Origin: Gammaproteobacteria bacterium UBA4421
Lineage (GTDB): Bacteria > Pseudomonadota > Gammaproteobacteria > Pseudomonadales > Azotimanducaceae
Reading direction: 5' to 3'
Length of the DNA: 64,000 nt
Assembly (NCBI GenBank): GCA_002389675.1
Contig: DGQF01000006.1
Span: 1-64,000, forward strand
The position numbers and the translations under genes are program-made. Numbering within the stretch: position 1 is the first letter of the stretch; every line of letters starts with the position of its first letter. Under the pieces are notes generated by a model that did no database searches, had not been told where the DNA came from, and was given only the letters and a program-made list of their open reading frames with translations. Positions 21,947-31,452 of this stretch are shown one piece after another.

Positions 21947-24297
21947 TTCGCTGCGATGACCGCTTGGCGTATCTGCGGGTCGATGACGTATTCAGCGGCG
22001 CGCAGAACCCGGTCGAACAGGGGATCGTAGGTTAATTTTTCGTCTTTTCCAGCTTGAACCAGACCCTGATCAATGAGCCCATCAACAAAAAGATTAAATA
22101 AGCGTTTGTCTGAAAATTCAGGTGCATTTATGCCATGCAGGCGCGCCATTTTCTGTGCTAAAAGTTGACTGGAATTGAGCAGCTTATCGCGGGTGATAGG
22201 TCCTACGGTAAGTTTATGGATAACAATAAACATGCGCTCAAGTGTTTGGCTGACGAGATTGCCAAGCAAAATCAATTGCGTGTGCCGGGCATCGGTGCCT
22301 GCGGGTGGGAAATATTGATCTTGCTTAAGGATTAAGAGGCCTTGATCCACCATCGCGTGCAAGCACTGTTCAAAGTATGGGTGCTGAGTTGATGTGGATA
22401 GTTCGCGCGCCAGCCATGGGTAGATCAAGCGTAGCTTGGTTTTGAGCTGCGCGGCTTCTAGTCCGCGGCGCCGGTTAACGACTAGGCAGGCAATTAATGA
22501 CGGCAGGGCCATGAGATGGAGTACGTTATTGCGATACCAAGTCATCAGCACCGATGTGAAGGGGCTGTGACTCAGCACGGCACCAAAGGTTTCGCCCTCT
22601 CTGGACAGCAATCCCAACATTTCAACATGTGCGATGATGTCTGGGGGTCGGTCGGCGCAGATAAAAGTTGATCTGGACGGGTAAATTTGTCGCAGCAATT
22701 GCTGGTAGCACGCAATTTGTTGTTCTAGTTGGTATTGCTCGATTGCGATTTTGGGGGTTGTCAGTGTGATTAGTGCAACCAGATTCACGGCATTTACACT
22801 GGCTTGGGCGTTAATGCTGGCCATAATGTCGTAGCTTAATTTGGGAAGAATGTCGTCATGGCTTAGCTCATTTTGTTTGGCTAGCCATTGGTCTAATTTG
22901 ATGGGCGTGCCTACATTGACTCGAACCGCGCCGAAATTTTGGCGTATCAGTTTGAGGTTACGAAAAATGTCGCTGATGCTTTCACCGGTTTTTTCCGCGC
23001 CGCGTAACTCTTTCAGGTAGCTCGCACCCTCTATCAGTTTCTCATATCCAAAATAGACCGGTACAAAGGCCAGTGGCTTAGGCAACCCGCGTTGATGGTG
23101 GGCCAGACTCATTTTAAGCAAGCCCAGGCGCGCTTGTAATAACCGCCCGGTGCGGGTGCGACCACCCTCGGGGAAAAATTCAACGCAGTGGCCGCGGTAA
23201 TAAACCTGATATAAATATTCTTCGAATACCGCGCTATACAGCGGGTTGTCGCGAAAACTTCTGCGCATGAACATTGCGCCGCAGCGTCTTAACACCGGCC
23301 CGACTAGTGGCAAATTAAGGTTGTCGCCAGCGACGATATGGGGGATGACAAAGCCGCGATAATACAGCAGATAACTCAATAGCAAATAATCAAGATGGCT
23401 GCGATGAGAAGGGACATAAACAAGGCAGTGTGTTTTACCTAGGTCCTCTAGTTGGTCGAGTCCGTCAACCTCGATGCCGGCATAGATTTTGTTCCAGAAC
23501 CAGCGTAACGCTGTGGCAAATACGCGAGCGGTTGGGTGCGACATATCCGCGGCGATTGTGTCGGCGTATTTGAGTGCGAGGGCGCGATGTTTATTTGTAT
23601 CTTTGTCTTCAACCGCTGCCTTTTGGATGGCGCTCTGCACCGCCGATGTGTTGATGAGTTGCTCAATGAGTTGGGTGCGAGGCGACTTATCTGGACCGGC
23701 GGCGATTTCTTTCTGCTGTCGAAATTGCACGCGCAGAACGCGGGCTATGCGGCGGCTAGATCTGTTTTTTGATTCGTTTTCGAGAATCAATTGGTGGAGG
23801 TGGATGGGTTTGCCGGTATGAACAAAAATATTTTTCCGATTGATGAAGACGTTAAACAGCCGCTTGAGCGGGCCTGACAACGCTCGCCGTGCAGCAGAAA
23901 AGAGTCGGACTTGTTTCTTTTTCGCAGACATCGCGCGACCCCAAAATACGGAGACAGGTACCAAGGTGATGGTTTGTCGGATATCGGCCGGTAAATCCAT
24001 CAAACCAGCTAACTCGCGGGAATGCTCGCTTAAACTTAGGCGGCCCTGACGGGCCTGGAAGAGGTTGAGGTATCTTTTTGCAAGTGTGCCTTGGTCACTA
24101 GTATACGGCGCTGAAGGTGACACCAAGCCTGCAGCGGATGCGCCCAGGTCGAGCATCGCCAAATCGGTGACAGATTGATGGTACAGAACATAAACGATCC
24201 CTGCAGGGTCTTGTGGCAGGTTACTGGCGCCGGTTAGAGTCGGTCGTATCAGAATTCCCAGAAGCTTTTTGAAAATTCTGAAGAATCTTTCGTTCAT
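21934..24297 (-). CDS. plsB: Glycerol-3-phosphate 1-O-acyltransferase
   Basis: 787-residue inner-membrane enzyme acylating position 1 of glycerol 3-phosphate, the first step of phospholipid synthesis. The HX4D catalytic motif HRSHLD is at 298-303, EGGRTRTGR begins near 377, and the VPVYFGYEKL block follows. Length is near that of E. coli PlsB (807). The ATG at 24297 is clear. It lies 12 bp downstream of gspD on the same strand and may be read through from it. Confidence 0.97.
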   Translation of the reverse strand: MNERFFRIFKKLLGILIRPTLTGASNLPQDPAGIVYVLYHQSVTDLAMLDLGASAAGLVSPSAPYTSDQGTLAKRYLNLFQARQGRLSLSEHSRELAGLMDLPADIRQTITLVPVSVFWGRAMSAKKKQVRLFSAARRALSGPLKRLFNVFINRKNIFVHTGKPIHLHQLILENESKNRSSRRIARVLRVQFRQQKEIAAGPDKSPRTQLIEQLINTSAVQSAIQKAAVEDKDTNKHRALALKYADTIAADMSHPTARVFATALRWFWNKIYAGIEVDGLDQLEDLGKTHCLVYVPSHRSHLDYLLLSYLLYYRGFVIPHIVAGDNLNLPLVGPVLRRCGAMFMRRSFRDNPLYSAVFEEYLYQVYYRGHCVEFFPEGGRTRTGRLLQARLGLLKMSLAHHQRGLPKPLAFVPVYFGYEKLIEGASYLKELRGAEKTGESISDIFRNLKLIRQNFGAVRVNVGTPIKLDQWLAKQNELSHDDILPKLSYDIMASINAQASVNAVNLVALITLTTPKIAIEQYQLEQQIACYQQLLRQIYPSRSTFICADRPPDIIAHVEMLGLLSREGETFGAVLSHSPFTSVLMTWYRNNVLHLMALPSLIACLVVNRRRGLEAAQLKTKLRLIYPWLARELSTSTQHPYFEQCLHAMVDQGLLILKQDQYFPPAGTDARHTQLILLGNLVSQTLERMFIVIHKLTVGPITRDKLLNSSQLLAQKMARLHGINAPEFSDKRLFNLFVDGLIDQGLVQAGKDEKLTYDPLFDRVLRAAEYVIDPQIRQAVIAANQQT

Positions 24298-24309
24298 GAT
24301 AAATCGGTT

Positions 24310-26217
24310 TTACTTGGGTCTCGTGCCTTCTACTATACGCTCTAGGTCGTCGCCGATTGAGTTGATTTCCACCTCCCAGACAGCGCTGTATTTTGTCGCC
24401 GTGGCTGCTCGTGCATCCTCTTTTGAACGGATGACGGTAGGCCGAAGGAAAACCAGCAGATTGGTCTTAGACTTTGTTTTGGTTGTGGATTTGAACAGAT
24501 TTCCCAAGAAAGGGATCCGTCCGAGTCCGGGTACGCGCGATTCCGAATCATTGACGTCATCTTGGATAAGACCGCCTAGTACAATGGTTTGTCCGTCTTC
24601 AGCCAGTACCGTGGTGTCTATGGCTCGTTTAGAGGTGACAACGTCAGCGAACCCCGCCCCGCCAATTGGGGTGGCAATGACATTAGTAATTTGTTGTGAC
24701 ACATCAAGCCGAACCGACGAATTATCGTGTACATGCGGCGTCACTGTCAGTTCAACCCCGACATCTTCTCGTTGGACCGTTGTAAAAGGGTTGCTGGTGC
24801 CGTCGCCGGTTGTGGTAAACGAACCGGTCCTAAAGGGTACTTCTCGGCCGACTAATATGTGCGCTTCTTTATTGTCGAGTGTCAAAATACTGGGCGTAGA
24901 TAACAGGTTGGCGTTGCTATTAGTCGCCAGCGCGGTGATCACAGCACCGAAGGAAACGCCGTCAGCATCAATTTTAGCAGCCGCCAGGGTTGGGCTGGTG
25001 ACGCTGCTGAGGCCAGCCAGAACGTCAACGCTGCCGTTCTCGCCGATGATGTTGGAGAACAGCGATGAGACAACACCCTGCAGACTGGTGGAGACAAACG
25101 GCGCGGTATCGCCGGAGCCGTCAGCCGCCGCCATTTCTACGCCGAGATCCAGAGAATCATCAATGGTGATTTCAACAATAGCCGCTTCGATTAACACTTG
25201 TGCCCGGCGTACGTCTAGCTTGTCGATAATGTCTAGAATTTCAGCCATCACTCCAGGATCCGCTCGCGCAACAATTGCATTGAGGGTTTCGTCAGCTTGA
25301 ATGGTGGTTTCTTGTTCGCTGCCTTCTTCGCGTTCGTTGAGCTCACTGCCGGCGAGAATGCTGCCGAGAATATTAGCAACATTGACCGCATCGGCGTGTC
25401 GCAGCATGATCACTTGGGTGGCATCGGTTGTGGTTGTTGGTTGGTCTAGTTTGTCAACGATCTTAAGTATGTCAGCAATAGGCCTTGGTTTGCCGCGCAG
25501 GACCAATGAGTTATTACGTTCGTTCGCAATAATTTGAATGCTTTGCGGACCCTTGGCATTGCGGCCGAGTTGGTCTGGCGCGACTTTCTCTAAAATAGCC
25601 ACGACAGTGCCCACCCAAGCTTCTTTGAGTGGGACCATTACGACCTCATCTTCATCGGAAACGTCGATCTGTTGGATTAATTTCTTAAGTCGATAGATGT
25701 TGTCGGCATGGTCACTGAGGATGACGACGTTGGGTTCAGCAACGGAAGCAATGTGCCCGTACTGCGGTATTAATGGACGTAGAATTTTCACCAGCTCTGC
25801 TGAATCTACGTTTTGCGCCGCGATCACTCGCGTCACTAACTCCTCAGGGGCAATGTTCGCAAGATTACCCTGTGCGCCAGGGGTTTGTTTGCCCGTTGCA
25901 GTTTGTTGTATGCGCACCACGTCACCGGAAGGTACAGCGGTGAAGTTGTGCAGCCTCAAAACGCTCAGAAGTAGCGCATAAACTCCGTCTTTGTTCATGG
26001 GCATTTCAGAAATGACCGTGACCTCACCTTTTAGGCGAGGGTCAATGACAAAAGTCTTGCCTGTAATGTCTGCCACTTGTGCAACGAATTCGTTGATGTC
26101 CGCATTTTTTGCGGTCATTCGCCATGTTTGCTCCTCGGCCCGACTGGCATGTGAGAACCCAAGGGCTAGGAGAGTGATAAGCAGGGGCCAATATTTTTTG
26201 TTCATAATATGTTTCAT
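24310..26217 (-). CDS. gspD: Type II secretion system secretin GspD
   Basis: About 635-residue outer-membrane secretin. A signal peptide (cut near SHASRA) is followed by the N0-N3 periplasmic domains, including the VIDPRLKGEVTV and NNSLVLRG segments, and the C-terminal secretin domain with VPFLGNLFKS near its end. Starts at 26250, 26217 and 26205 are all in frame with no clear ribosome binding site; 26217 gives a normal signal peptide. It lies 49 bp after gspC. The C-terminus ends soon after the secretin core, so a pilotin-binding S-domain appears short or absent. Confidence 0.94.
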   Translation of the reverse strand: MKHIMNKKYWPLLITLLALGFSHASRAEEQTWRMTAKNADINEFVAQVADITGKTFVIDPRLKGEVTVISEMPMNKDGVYALLLSVLRLHNFTAVPSGDVVRIQQTATGKQTPGAQGNLANIAPEELVTRVIAAQNVDSAELVKILRPLIPQYGHIASVAEPNVVILSDHADNIYRLKKLIQQIDVSDEDEVVMVPLKEAWVGTVVAILEKVAPDQLGRNAKGPQSIQIIANERNNSLVLRGKPRPIADILKIVDKLDQPTTTTDATQVIMLRHADAVNVANILGSILAGSELNEREEGSEQETTIQADETLNAIVARADPGVMAEILDIIDKLDVRRAQVLIEAAIVEITIDDSLDLGVEMAAADGSGDTAPFVSTSLQGVVSSLFSNIIGENGSVDVLAGLSSVTSPTLAAAKIDADGVSFGAVITALATNSNANLLSTPSILTLDNKEAHILVGREVPFRTGSFTTTGDGTSNPFTTVQREDVGVELTVTPHVHDNSSVRLDVSQQITNVIATPIGGAGFADVVTSKRAIDTTVLAEDGQTIVLGGLIQDDVNDSESRVPGLGRIPFLGNLFKSTTKTKSKTNLLVFLRPTVIRSKEDARAATATKYSAVWEVEINSIGDDLERIVEGTRPK

Positions 26218-26266
26218 AGGTGACTTTAGTTGCCTGCGCGAATTCGCCATTGTCTTAATTTCTGGG

Positions 26267-27151
26267 TTATTTCAAAGATGCTGTTATAAAAAATCTTCTG
26301 GAGCCACGTCGTACTTCAATGCGCGCAGATCCTTGGGCCACGATGTTGGCTAATTCCAACTTGTCTTGCTGTAAATTGCCGACTTGACGGCCGTTGACCG
26401 ACAGTATGACATCGCCGGTTTGCAGTCCGCTGCGGCTAAGGTAAGCGGATTGCGAGACGTCGTCGATCCGGTAACCTTGAGATTGATCACCGCTCACCGC
26501 TGCTACGCCCAATTCGTTCAAAGCACCCTGGGCATCTTGGGCAAATTTTTCTTGATATTCACGCAGCGGGTCAGGCTTGGTCTCTTGTTGAGGTTTTGTC
26601 GTCCCAGGTTTCCCTTTAGCCGAACCTGCGGTTTTCCTGCCTGCGTTTGTTGGTGTTGGGGTCGCGGTAAGCTCACTTTGAAATTTCGGGAACATGAGCG
26701 CCTCGCGCGTGCCAGCGCGCAGCAATATAATCCTGTCGGTGAGTACCGCAACAAGTTTCGCGTTGCCTGGCAGGGTGTCGCCAATGGTGTAAAGAATACT
26801 GGGTTTGTTGCGCTGCGCCACAATTGCCGCGGACGCATCGGCTTGGTCGGAGACAAAAACGCTTTTCAATTCCAAAGGCAGACGAGTCTCTACAGCGGGC
26901 CGGTCAGATTCAGCGATGGCTTGCGGAGCTGCTCCGGCTTGACCGAAGAGATGTTTTGAAAGTACCCAATTGACGTTAACAGGTGCGCGCTGATCGGATG
27001 CGGGTGGGGCAGAGACAGAAAGTGCGCTGGCGGTTGTGCTCGCCGGTGCGGCAACAAAGCTCCAAATGGTTCCAGCCAAGCTGTATGCGATGGCGGCGAC
27101 GAGGATCCACTTTGCCGGCTCCGCGCCTTTGTCGATAAATGTCTCGAACAA
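26267..27151 (-). CDS. gspC: Type II secretion system protein GspC, TTG start
   Basis: 294-residue inner-membrane protein connecting the secretin to the inner-membrane platform. One span near 14-34 is followed by a homology region (VNWVLSKHLFG and LPLELKSVFV), a Thr/Lys/Pro-rich linker and a C-terminal PDZ-like domain (GLQTGDVILSVNGRQV). The start is TTG at 27151 with GGAGAAGGA just upstream. The 124-bp gap above it (27152-27275) presumably holds the gspC-gspD promoter, but I see no consensus pair. Confidence 0.93.
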   Translation of the reverse strand: MFETFIDKGAEPAKWILVAAIAYSLAGTIWSFVAAPASTTASALSVSAPPASDQRAPVNVNWVLSKHLFGQAGAAPQAIAESDRPAVETRLPLELKSVFVSDQADASAAIVAQRNKPSILYTIGDTLPGNAKLVAVLTDRIILLRAGTREALMFPKFQSELTATPTPTNAGRKTAGSAKGKPGTTKPQQETKPDPLREYQEKFAQDAQGALNELGVAAVSGDQSQGYRIDDVSQSAYLSRSGLQTGDVILSVNGRQVGNLQQDKLELANIVAQGSARIEVRRGSRRFFITASLK

Positions 27152-27275
27152 GATTTCCTTCTCCGGTTCTACATGATTGTCAGCGCCGCTGTAGTGTGAC
27201 GGTTATCAGCACCCGCGGATTGACGGTCAGTACAGTTTCAATTCTACGCCATGTTCTCGAACCAAGTGTATGAGA

Positions 27276-28007
27276 TCAATAGAGTTTTTCCTCTACTTCT
27301 ATAACAATAGCGTGATCTGGATCACTTCCCGGCCATGGGTTGTTGAGGATCTTCGTAAATTGTTTAGTCAGGGCTATCTTAGCAAATCCGTCCGCAGTTA
27401 ATGTGGCAATTAACAGAGGTTCTTGTTGTTTTTTTGTAAAAACCATGGCCTGTGGGTCACCGTTTTTGTTTATGCTCAGCTGCGCGAATAATTCAGGCAG
27501 CACAACGTCTTGGGTTGTACCCGATAATATGTAACGGATTGGTCCTCCGTTCCACTTAATTTGGCCTTGCAACTCAGAAATAGTGGACAGATTGCTATTT
27601 GTGATGAGTTTTGCGCGCTCAAGCGTAAGATCACCTTGTGTGAAGATGTTGTAGCGGGCTAAAAAGGCGCTGACCTGTTTGGCGTCGATGCGCCCAGTGG
27701 CCAGCGTTTCGACGGAGCTGAATCCCCGCTTTATGCTGGCTTGCGCGTGCCATAAGGGGTGCCGCAGCGTTAACTCAAGACCGATGTTTGCTTGGAGCAA
27801 AGTCTGTGGTTTAAAGGCCCAAGTGAGTGAGCCGGCGCTGACTTGATTGACGATAAGTTGGCCATCGCCTGACCATAGAGTGCCTTGCGGGTTCAGTAGG
27901 AAAAGCTCAGCGTTCGAGTCAAAGGCGCGATTGACCAGTCCCGCGGGGGCAAAAAAGATCGCGAAGCCAGTAAACAGTAACAATCCTACCGACAGATATC
28001 TAAACAT
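27276..28007 (-). CDS. gspN: Type II secretion system protein GspN
   Basis: 243-residue protein with an N-terminal membrane anchor (FRYLSVGLLLFTGFAIFFAP) and a periplasmic body, fitting GspN, an accessory type II secretion component found in only some species. The family is weakly conserved; the LLNPQGTLWSGDGQL segment and adjacency to gspC and gspD support the call. ATG at 28007 overlaps the dapE stop by one base (TGATG), though the open frame extends further upstream. No other gsp genes (E-M) are in the window. Confidence 0.8.
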   Translation of the reverse strand: MFRYLSVGLLLFTGFAIFFAPAGLVNRAFDSNAELFLLNPQGTLWSGDGQLIVNQVSAGSLTWAFKPQTLLQANIGLELTLRHPLWHAQASIKRGFSSVETLATGRIDAKQVSAFLARYNIFTQGDLTLERAKLITNSNLSTISELQGQIKWNGGPIRYILSGTTQDVVLPELFAQLSINKNGDPQAMVFTKKQQEPLLIATLTADGFAKIALTKQFTKILNNPWPGSDPDHAIVIEVEEKLY

Positions 28008-29167
28008 CAGGTGAGTATGGATTTGATGATTTGTTGGTATATGCGCGCCAGAGGCGCCAGCTCCGCTAGGGCGACACATTCATTAATTTTATGGATCGTG
28101 GCGTTAGTTGGCCCTAACTCTACCACCTCCACGCGGCTTACCCCGGCGGGGCCCCAAGGAGAGATGAAACGTCCGTCGGAGGTGCCCCCTGAGGTTGATA
28201 ATTCGGGGGCGAGTCCAGTTTCTTTCTCAATTGCGTCAGTGACCGCCTCGGTTAACCGGCCGCTTTGGGTCAGAAAAGGTTCGCCCGACAGGTGCCATTG
28301 AAGCTCATAATTGAGCCCATTGCGATCGAACAATTCTTCAATGGTCGCTTTCAAGCCTGCGCTGGTCTGTTCGGTATTGAAGCGTAAATTGAATAATACT
28401 TGTAGCTCGCCAGGGATGATGTTGGTAGCGCCCGTTCCGGCGTTAATGTTGCTGATTTGCAAGCTGGTTGGCGGGTAATAAGGATTGCCATCGTCCCACT
28501 CAATGGCGCTGAGTTCATCAAGGACACGCAGGCCCTCATGAATGGGATTATGGGCTGCGTCGGGATAGGCAACATGTCCCTGTACCCCTTTAATTGTCAG
28601 TGCACCGTTTAAAGATCCGCGGCGCCCGCAGCGCACAACGTCACCGATCAATTTGCTAGAGCTGGGTTCACCGACGATACAATAATCCGGCTTAATGTTT
28701 CGCTTTTTTAATTCCGCAATGGCGTATTGGGTGCCGTATAACGCGTCACCCTCTTCGTCGCTGGTAATAAGAAAACTCAAAGTTCCGGGCACCTCCGGAG
28801 ACTCTGCCAAGGAATGTTCGACGGCCACAATCATGCCAGCAAGGCTTGCTTTCATATCAGCAGCGCCGCGACCGTACAACAGGCCATTGATAATGGTTGG
28901 CGTAAACGGGGGGCTGCGCCATTGATCCACGGGGCCTGTGGGGACCACGTCAGTGTGACCGGCAAACATTAAATGCGGCGCGCCGTCACCGCGGTGCGCC
29001 CATAAATTACGAACGCCATTGTGATCGAGGTGCTCGATGGTGAAGCCTAGTTGAGCCAAGCGTTGTGCAATGATTTCTTGGCATCCTGCATCGTCGGGTG
29101 TCACAGAGTGGCGTTCAATCAGTTCGCCGGTTAACGCTAATACTTTGTCTTGTGTGTTCACTGTCAC
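28007..29167 (-). CDS. dapE: Succinyl-diaminopimelate desuccinylase, GTG start
   Basis: 386-residue zinc amidase releasing LL-diaminopimelate from its N-succinyl form in lysine and peptidoglycan synthesis. Metal and catalytic residues are visible in GHTDVVPTGP, GRGAADMKASL and SDEEGDALYG; the dimerisation domain and the C-terminal His segment are present. GTG at 29167 overlaps the dapD stop by one base; a second GTG two codons later is possible. It sits between dapD and gspN on the minus strand. Confidence 0.96.
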   Translation of the reverse strand: MTVNTQDKVLALTGELIERHSVTPDDAGCQEIIAQRLAQLGFTIEHLDHNGVRNLWAHRGDGAPHLMFAGHTDVVPTGPVDQWRSPPFTPTIINGLLYGRGAADMKASLAGMIVAVEHSLAESPEVPGTLSFLITSDEEGDALYGTQYAIAELKKRNIKPDYCIVGEPSSSKLIGDVVRCGRRGSLNGALTIKGVQGHVAYPDAAHNPIHEGLRVLDELSAIEWDDGNPYYPPTSLQISNINAGTGATNIIPGELQVLFNLRFNTEQTSAGLKATIEELFDRNGLNYELQWHLSGEPFLTQSGRLTEAVTDAIEKETGLAPELSTSGGTSDGRFISPWGPAGVSRVEVVELGPTNATIHKINECVALAELAPLARIYQQIIKSILT

Positions 29168-30168
29168 TAATTATGTGCGTGGAGGTTTTTGTTCAGAGCG
29201 ATGGCTTGTCGATTGGTGCGGCAAAGCACCTGTCCGGTTTGTGAGTTGCGGATAAACAGTAAGTCAGATGCACCGGCCAGGTCTCGCGCCTTGATATTTT
29301 GCAGGGTTTTGCCATCTTCATCTTGAACAGTGACCACCGTGCCGGCGGTGATATAAAGGCCAGCCTCTATCGTGCAGCGATCACCGAGCGGTATGCCGGT
29401 GCCTGCGTTGGCACCAATCAAGCAGCTCTTGCCGATACGGATCGTGATTTCGCCGCCACCCGATAAGGTGCCCATCGTGCTTGAACTGCCACCCAAGTCC
29501 GTGTCTGAATCAATGATGACACCTTGGGATATGCGGCCTTCAACCATATTGGGACCCATTGCCCCGGCGTTGAAATTGACGAAACCTTCGTGCATGACTG
29601 TGGTGCCTTCGCCAAGGTATGCACCCAACCGAATTCGGCTCGCATCTGCTATACGCACGCCTGTGGGCATAACGTAATTGACCATTTTGGGGAATTTGTC
29701 GAGGCTCATGACTTCCAGATGTCGGCCCTGCAGACGGGACTTCAATATCTGCTCGGTAAGACTTTCAAGTTCAACAGGCCCTTGGCTGGTCCACGCCAAA
29801 TTGGGTAAGTGAGCAAATATGCCGTCCAGATTCAGTGTGTTGGGTAGGGTTAACCGATGGGACAGCAGATGTAATTTTAAGTAGGCTTGGGCGGTGTCGG
29901 TGATGGCCCCGTCGGTGGCAAGTTTGACCACAACCAATGGTTGGTCTGCTTCAAGTAGAGCGTCGGGGAATAATCTACCACCGGTGGCTTGGTTGGCCGC
30001 AGCCGCGGCATCTGTTGTAATCTCAGATGTGCCGTTCGGGAAGCGATTGACAACTGCGACAAAGTCCTTGTCTGGGTGGATGACGGGCTGCGCAAAGAAA
30101 CAATCGAGCACTTTGCCCGTGGCACTGTAGTTCGCGTGACCGACGCCGAAAGCAAAGACCTCAGACAT
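29167..30168 (-). CDS. dapD: 2,3,4,5-tetrahydropyridine-2,6-dicarboxylate N-succinyltransferase (long DapD)
   Basis: 333-residue trimeric left-handed beta-helix enzyme that succinylates tetrahydrodipicolinate. It belongs to the long DapD type known from Pseudomonas and actinobacteria, not the 274-residue enteric type. The hexapeptide-repeat core runs from about 165 to 290, with LGGSSSTMGTLSGGG and GANAGTGIPLGDRC as markers. The ATG at 30168 is unambiguous. The 63-bp gap to dapC holds a TACAAT -10-like hexamer without a matching -35. Confidence 0.94.
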   Translation of the reverse strand: MSEVFAFGVGHANYSATGKVLDCFFAQPVIHPDKDFVAVVNRFPNGTSEITTDAAAAANQATGGRLFPDALLEADQPLVVVKLATDGAITDTAQAYLKLHLLSHRLTLPNTLNLDGIFAHLPNLAWTSQGPVELESLTEQILKSRLQGRHLEVMSLDKFPKMVNYVMPTGVRIADASRIRLGAYLGEGTTVMHEGFVNFNAGAMGPNMVEGRISQGVIIDSDTDLGGSSSTMGTLSGGGEITIRIGKSCLIGANAGTGIPLGDRCTIEAGLYITAGTVVTVQDEDGKTLQNIKARDLAGASDLLFIRNSQTGQVLCRTNRQAIALNKNLHAHN

Positions 30169-30231
30169 GGTAATCTCTTAGACTGATAAAGGGGATTGTA
30201 GTTTACAGATACTCAGTGGACTCGCCTATGC

Positions 30232-31452
30232 TCAATGTTGATGTTTGTGCAGCAACTCCTCACCAAATGCACGAAGACGCTTTGCAGCCTCGATGCAGTC
30301 TTGTAGTGGCGCTACCCATGCCACACGGACGTGATTAGCGCCAGGATTACCTTGCTCGGTGTCGCGGGCTAAAAAACTGCCGGGCATGACGGTAACGTTA
30401 AAATCCTGTAAAAGCTGCTGGCAAAATTTTTGGTCGTCAATCGGTGTAGGTAGCCAGTGATAAAAACCGCCATCTGGTTGTGTCAGTGGATAAACGGGTG
30501 CCAGAATTTCGCTCACCGCGGCAAATTTGTCCCGATAGAGTTGCCGGTTTGCTTGAACATGCAGGTCATCTTGCCAAGCTAGGGTAGAGGCCTGCTGGTG
30601 ATGTGGGCTCAATGCACAACCGTGGTAGGTCCGGTACTTTAAGAAGCTTTCCATCAGATGTGCACAGCCTGCGGTGAATCCGCTGCGTAGACCAGGCAAA
30701 TTTGATCGCTTGGATAAGCTATGAAAGACAACGCAGCGCGCATAGTCCAGATTGCCCATATCTTGACTTGCATTGAGCAGGCTAGGTGGAGGTGCAGCAT
30801 CATCGAAGTAAAGCTCAGCATAACATTCATCGCTGGCGATCAAAAAATCGAATTGATGGGCCCGCTCAATTAGTGTTTGTTGCTGTGCCAGACTCATGAT
30901 GTGGCCAGTGGGGTTCCCCGGTGAGCAGATATAGACAAGTTCAGTGGCTTCCCATACCTCGTTGGGCACCTGCTCAAAATTTTGTTGATAGCAAAGGGCT
31001 TTTTCGTTATCGATCATCTGTACGTCGGCGCCAGCAAGCAGGGCTGCGCCTTCGTAAATCTGATAGAAGGGGTTGGGGATCATTACTTTGCTGCCAGCAC
31101 GACCGCTGAGCATCGCCTGCGCGAAGGCAAAGAGGGCTTCGCGAGTTCCATTGACCGGAAGAATCTGGGTATGTGAATCGACCGGGGTTGCAAAACGCCG
31201 ATTTAACCAATCGCTGATTGACTGGCGCAACGCATCGGAGCCTTTGGTGGCGGGGTAGGTGGCCAGTTGACCACTGACAACGGATCGATCCGCCAGTGCA
31301 TCCAAGACAAATTCGGGTGGCGCGTGTTTGGGCTCTCCCAAGGAAAGCGGAATATGTGGCAAGTTGACATTCGCAGTAACGTTTTGGGTAAGCCTGCGCA
31401 GTTTCTCGAAGGGATAGGGCTGCAGGTTTTCGATATACGGATTAAAGCTCAT
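30232..31452 (-). CDS. dapC: N-succinyldiaminopimelate aminotransferase (class I/II, DapC type)
   Basis: 406-residue PLP aminotransferase. The PLP lysine lies in SLSKRSNLPGLRSGF; NPGNP-type SPGNPTG and the Asp/Tyr segment ASDECYAELYF are typical of fold type I. Position next to dapD, dapE and glnD, as in Pseudomonas, points to the succinyl-DAP step rather than a general aminotransferase. The ATG overlaps the glnD stop by 4 nt (ATGA). Confidence 0.9.
   Translation of the reverse strand: MSFNPYIENLQPYPFEKLRRLTQNVTANVNLPHIPLSLGEPKHAPPEFVLDALADRSVVSGQLATYPATKGSDALRQSISDWLNRRFATPVDSHTQILPVNGTREALFAFAQAMLSGRAGSKVMIPNPFYQIYEGAALLAGADVQMIDNEKALCYQQNFEQVPNEVWEATELVYICSPGNPTGHIMSLAQQQTLIERAHQFDFLIASDECYAELYFDDAAPPPSLLNASQDMGNLDYARCVVFHSLSKRSNLPGLRSGFTAGCAHLMESFLKYRTYHGCALSPHHQQASTLAWQDDLHVQANRQLYRDKFAAVSEILAPVYPLTQPDGGFYHWLPTPIDDQKFCQQLLQDFNVTVMPGSFLARDTEQGNPGANHVRVAWVAPLQDCIEAAKRLRAFGEELLHKHQH

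Noticed and set aside
24269..25300. Long plus-strand ORF of 343 codons inside plsB/gspD
   Set aside because: It is the antisense shadow of gspD, whose motifs are clear; low-complexity Ser/Thr/Arg composition typical of shadows.
27152..27275. Promoter for gspC-gspD
   Set aside because: TAGAAT- and TTGGTT-like hexamers exist but only 13 nt apart; not reportable.
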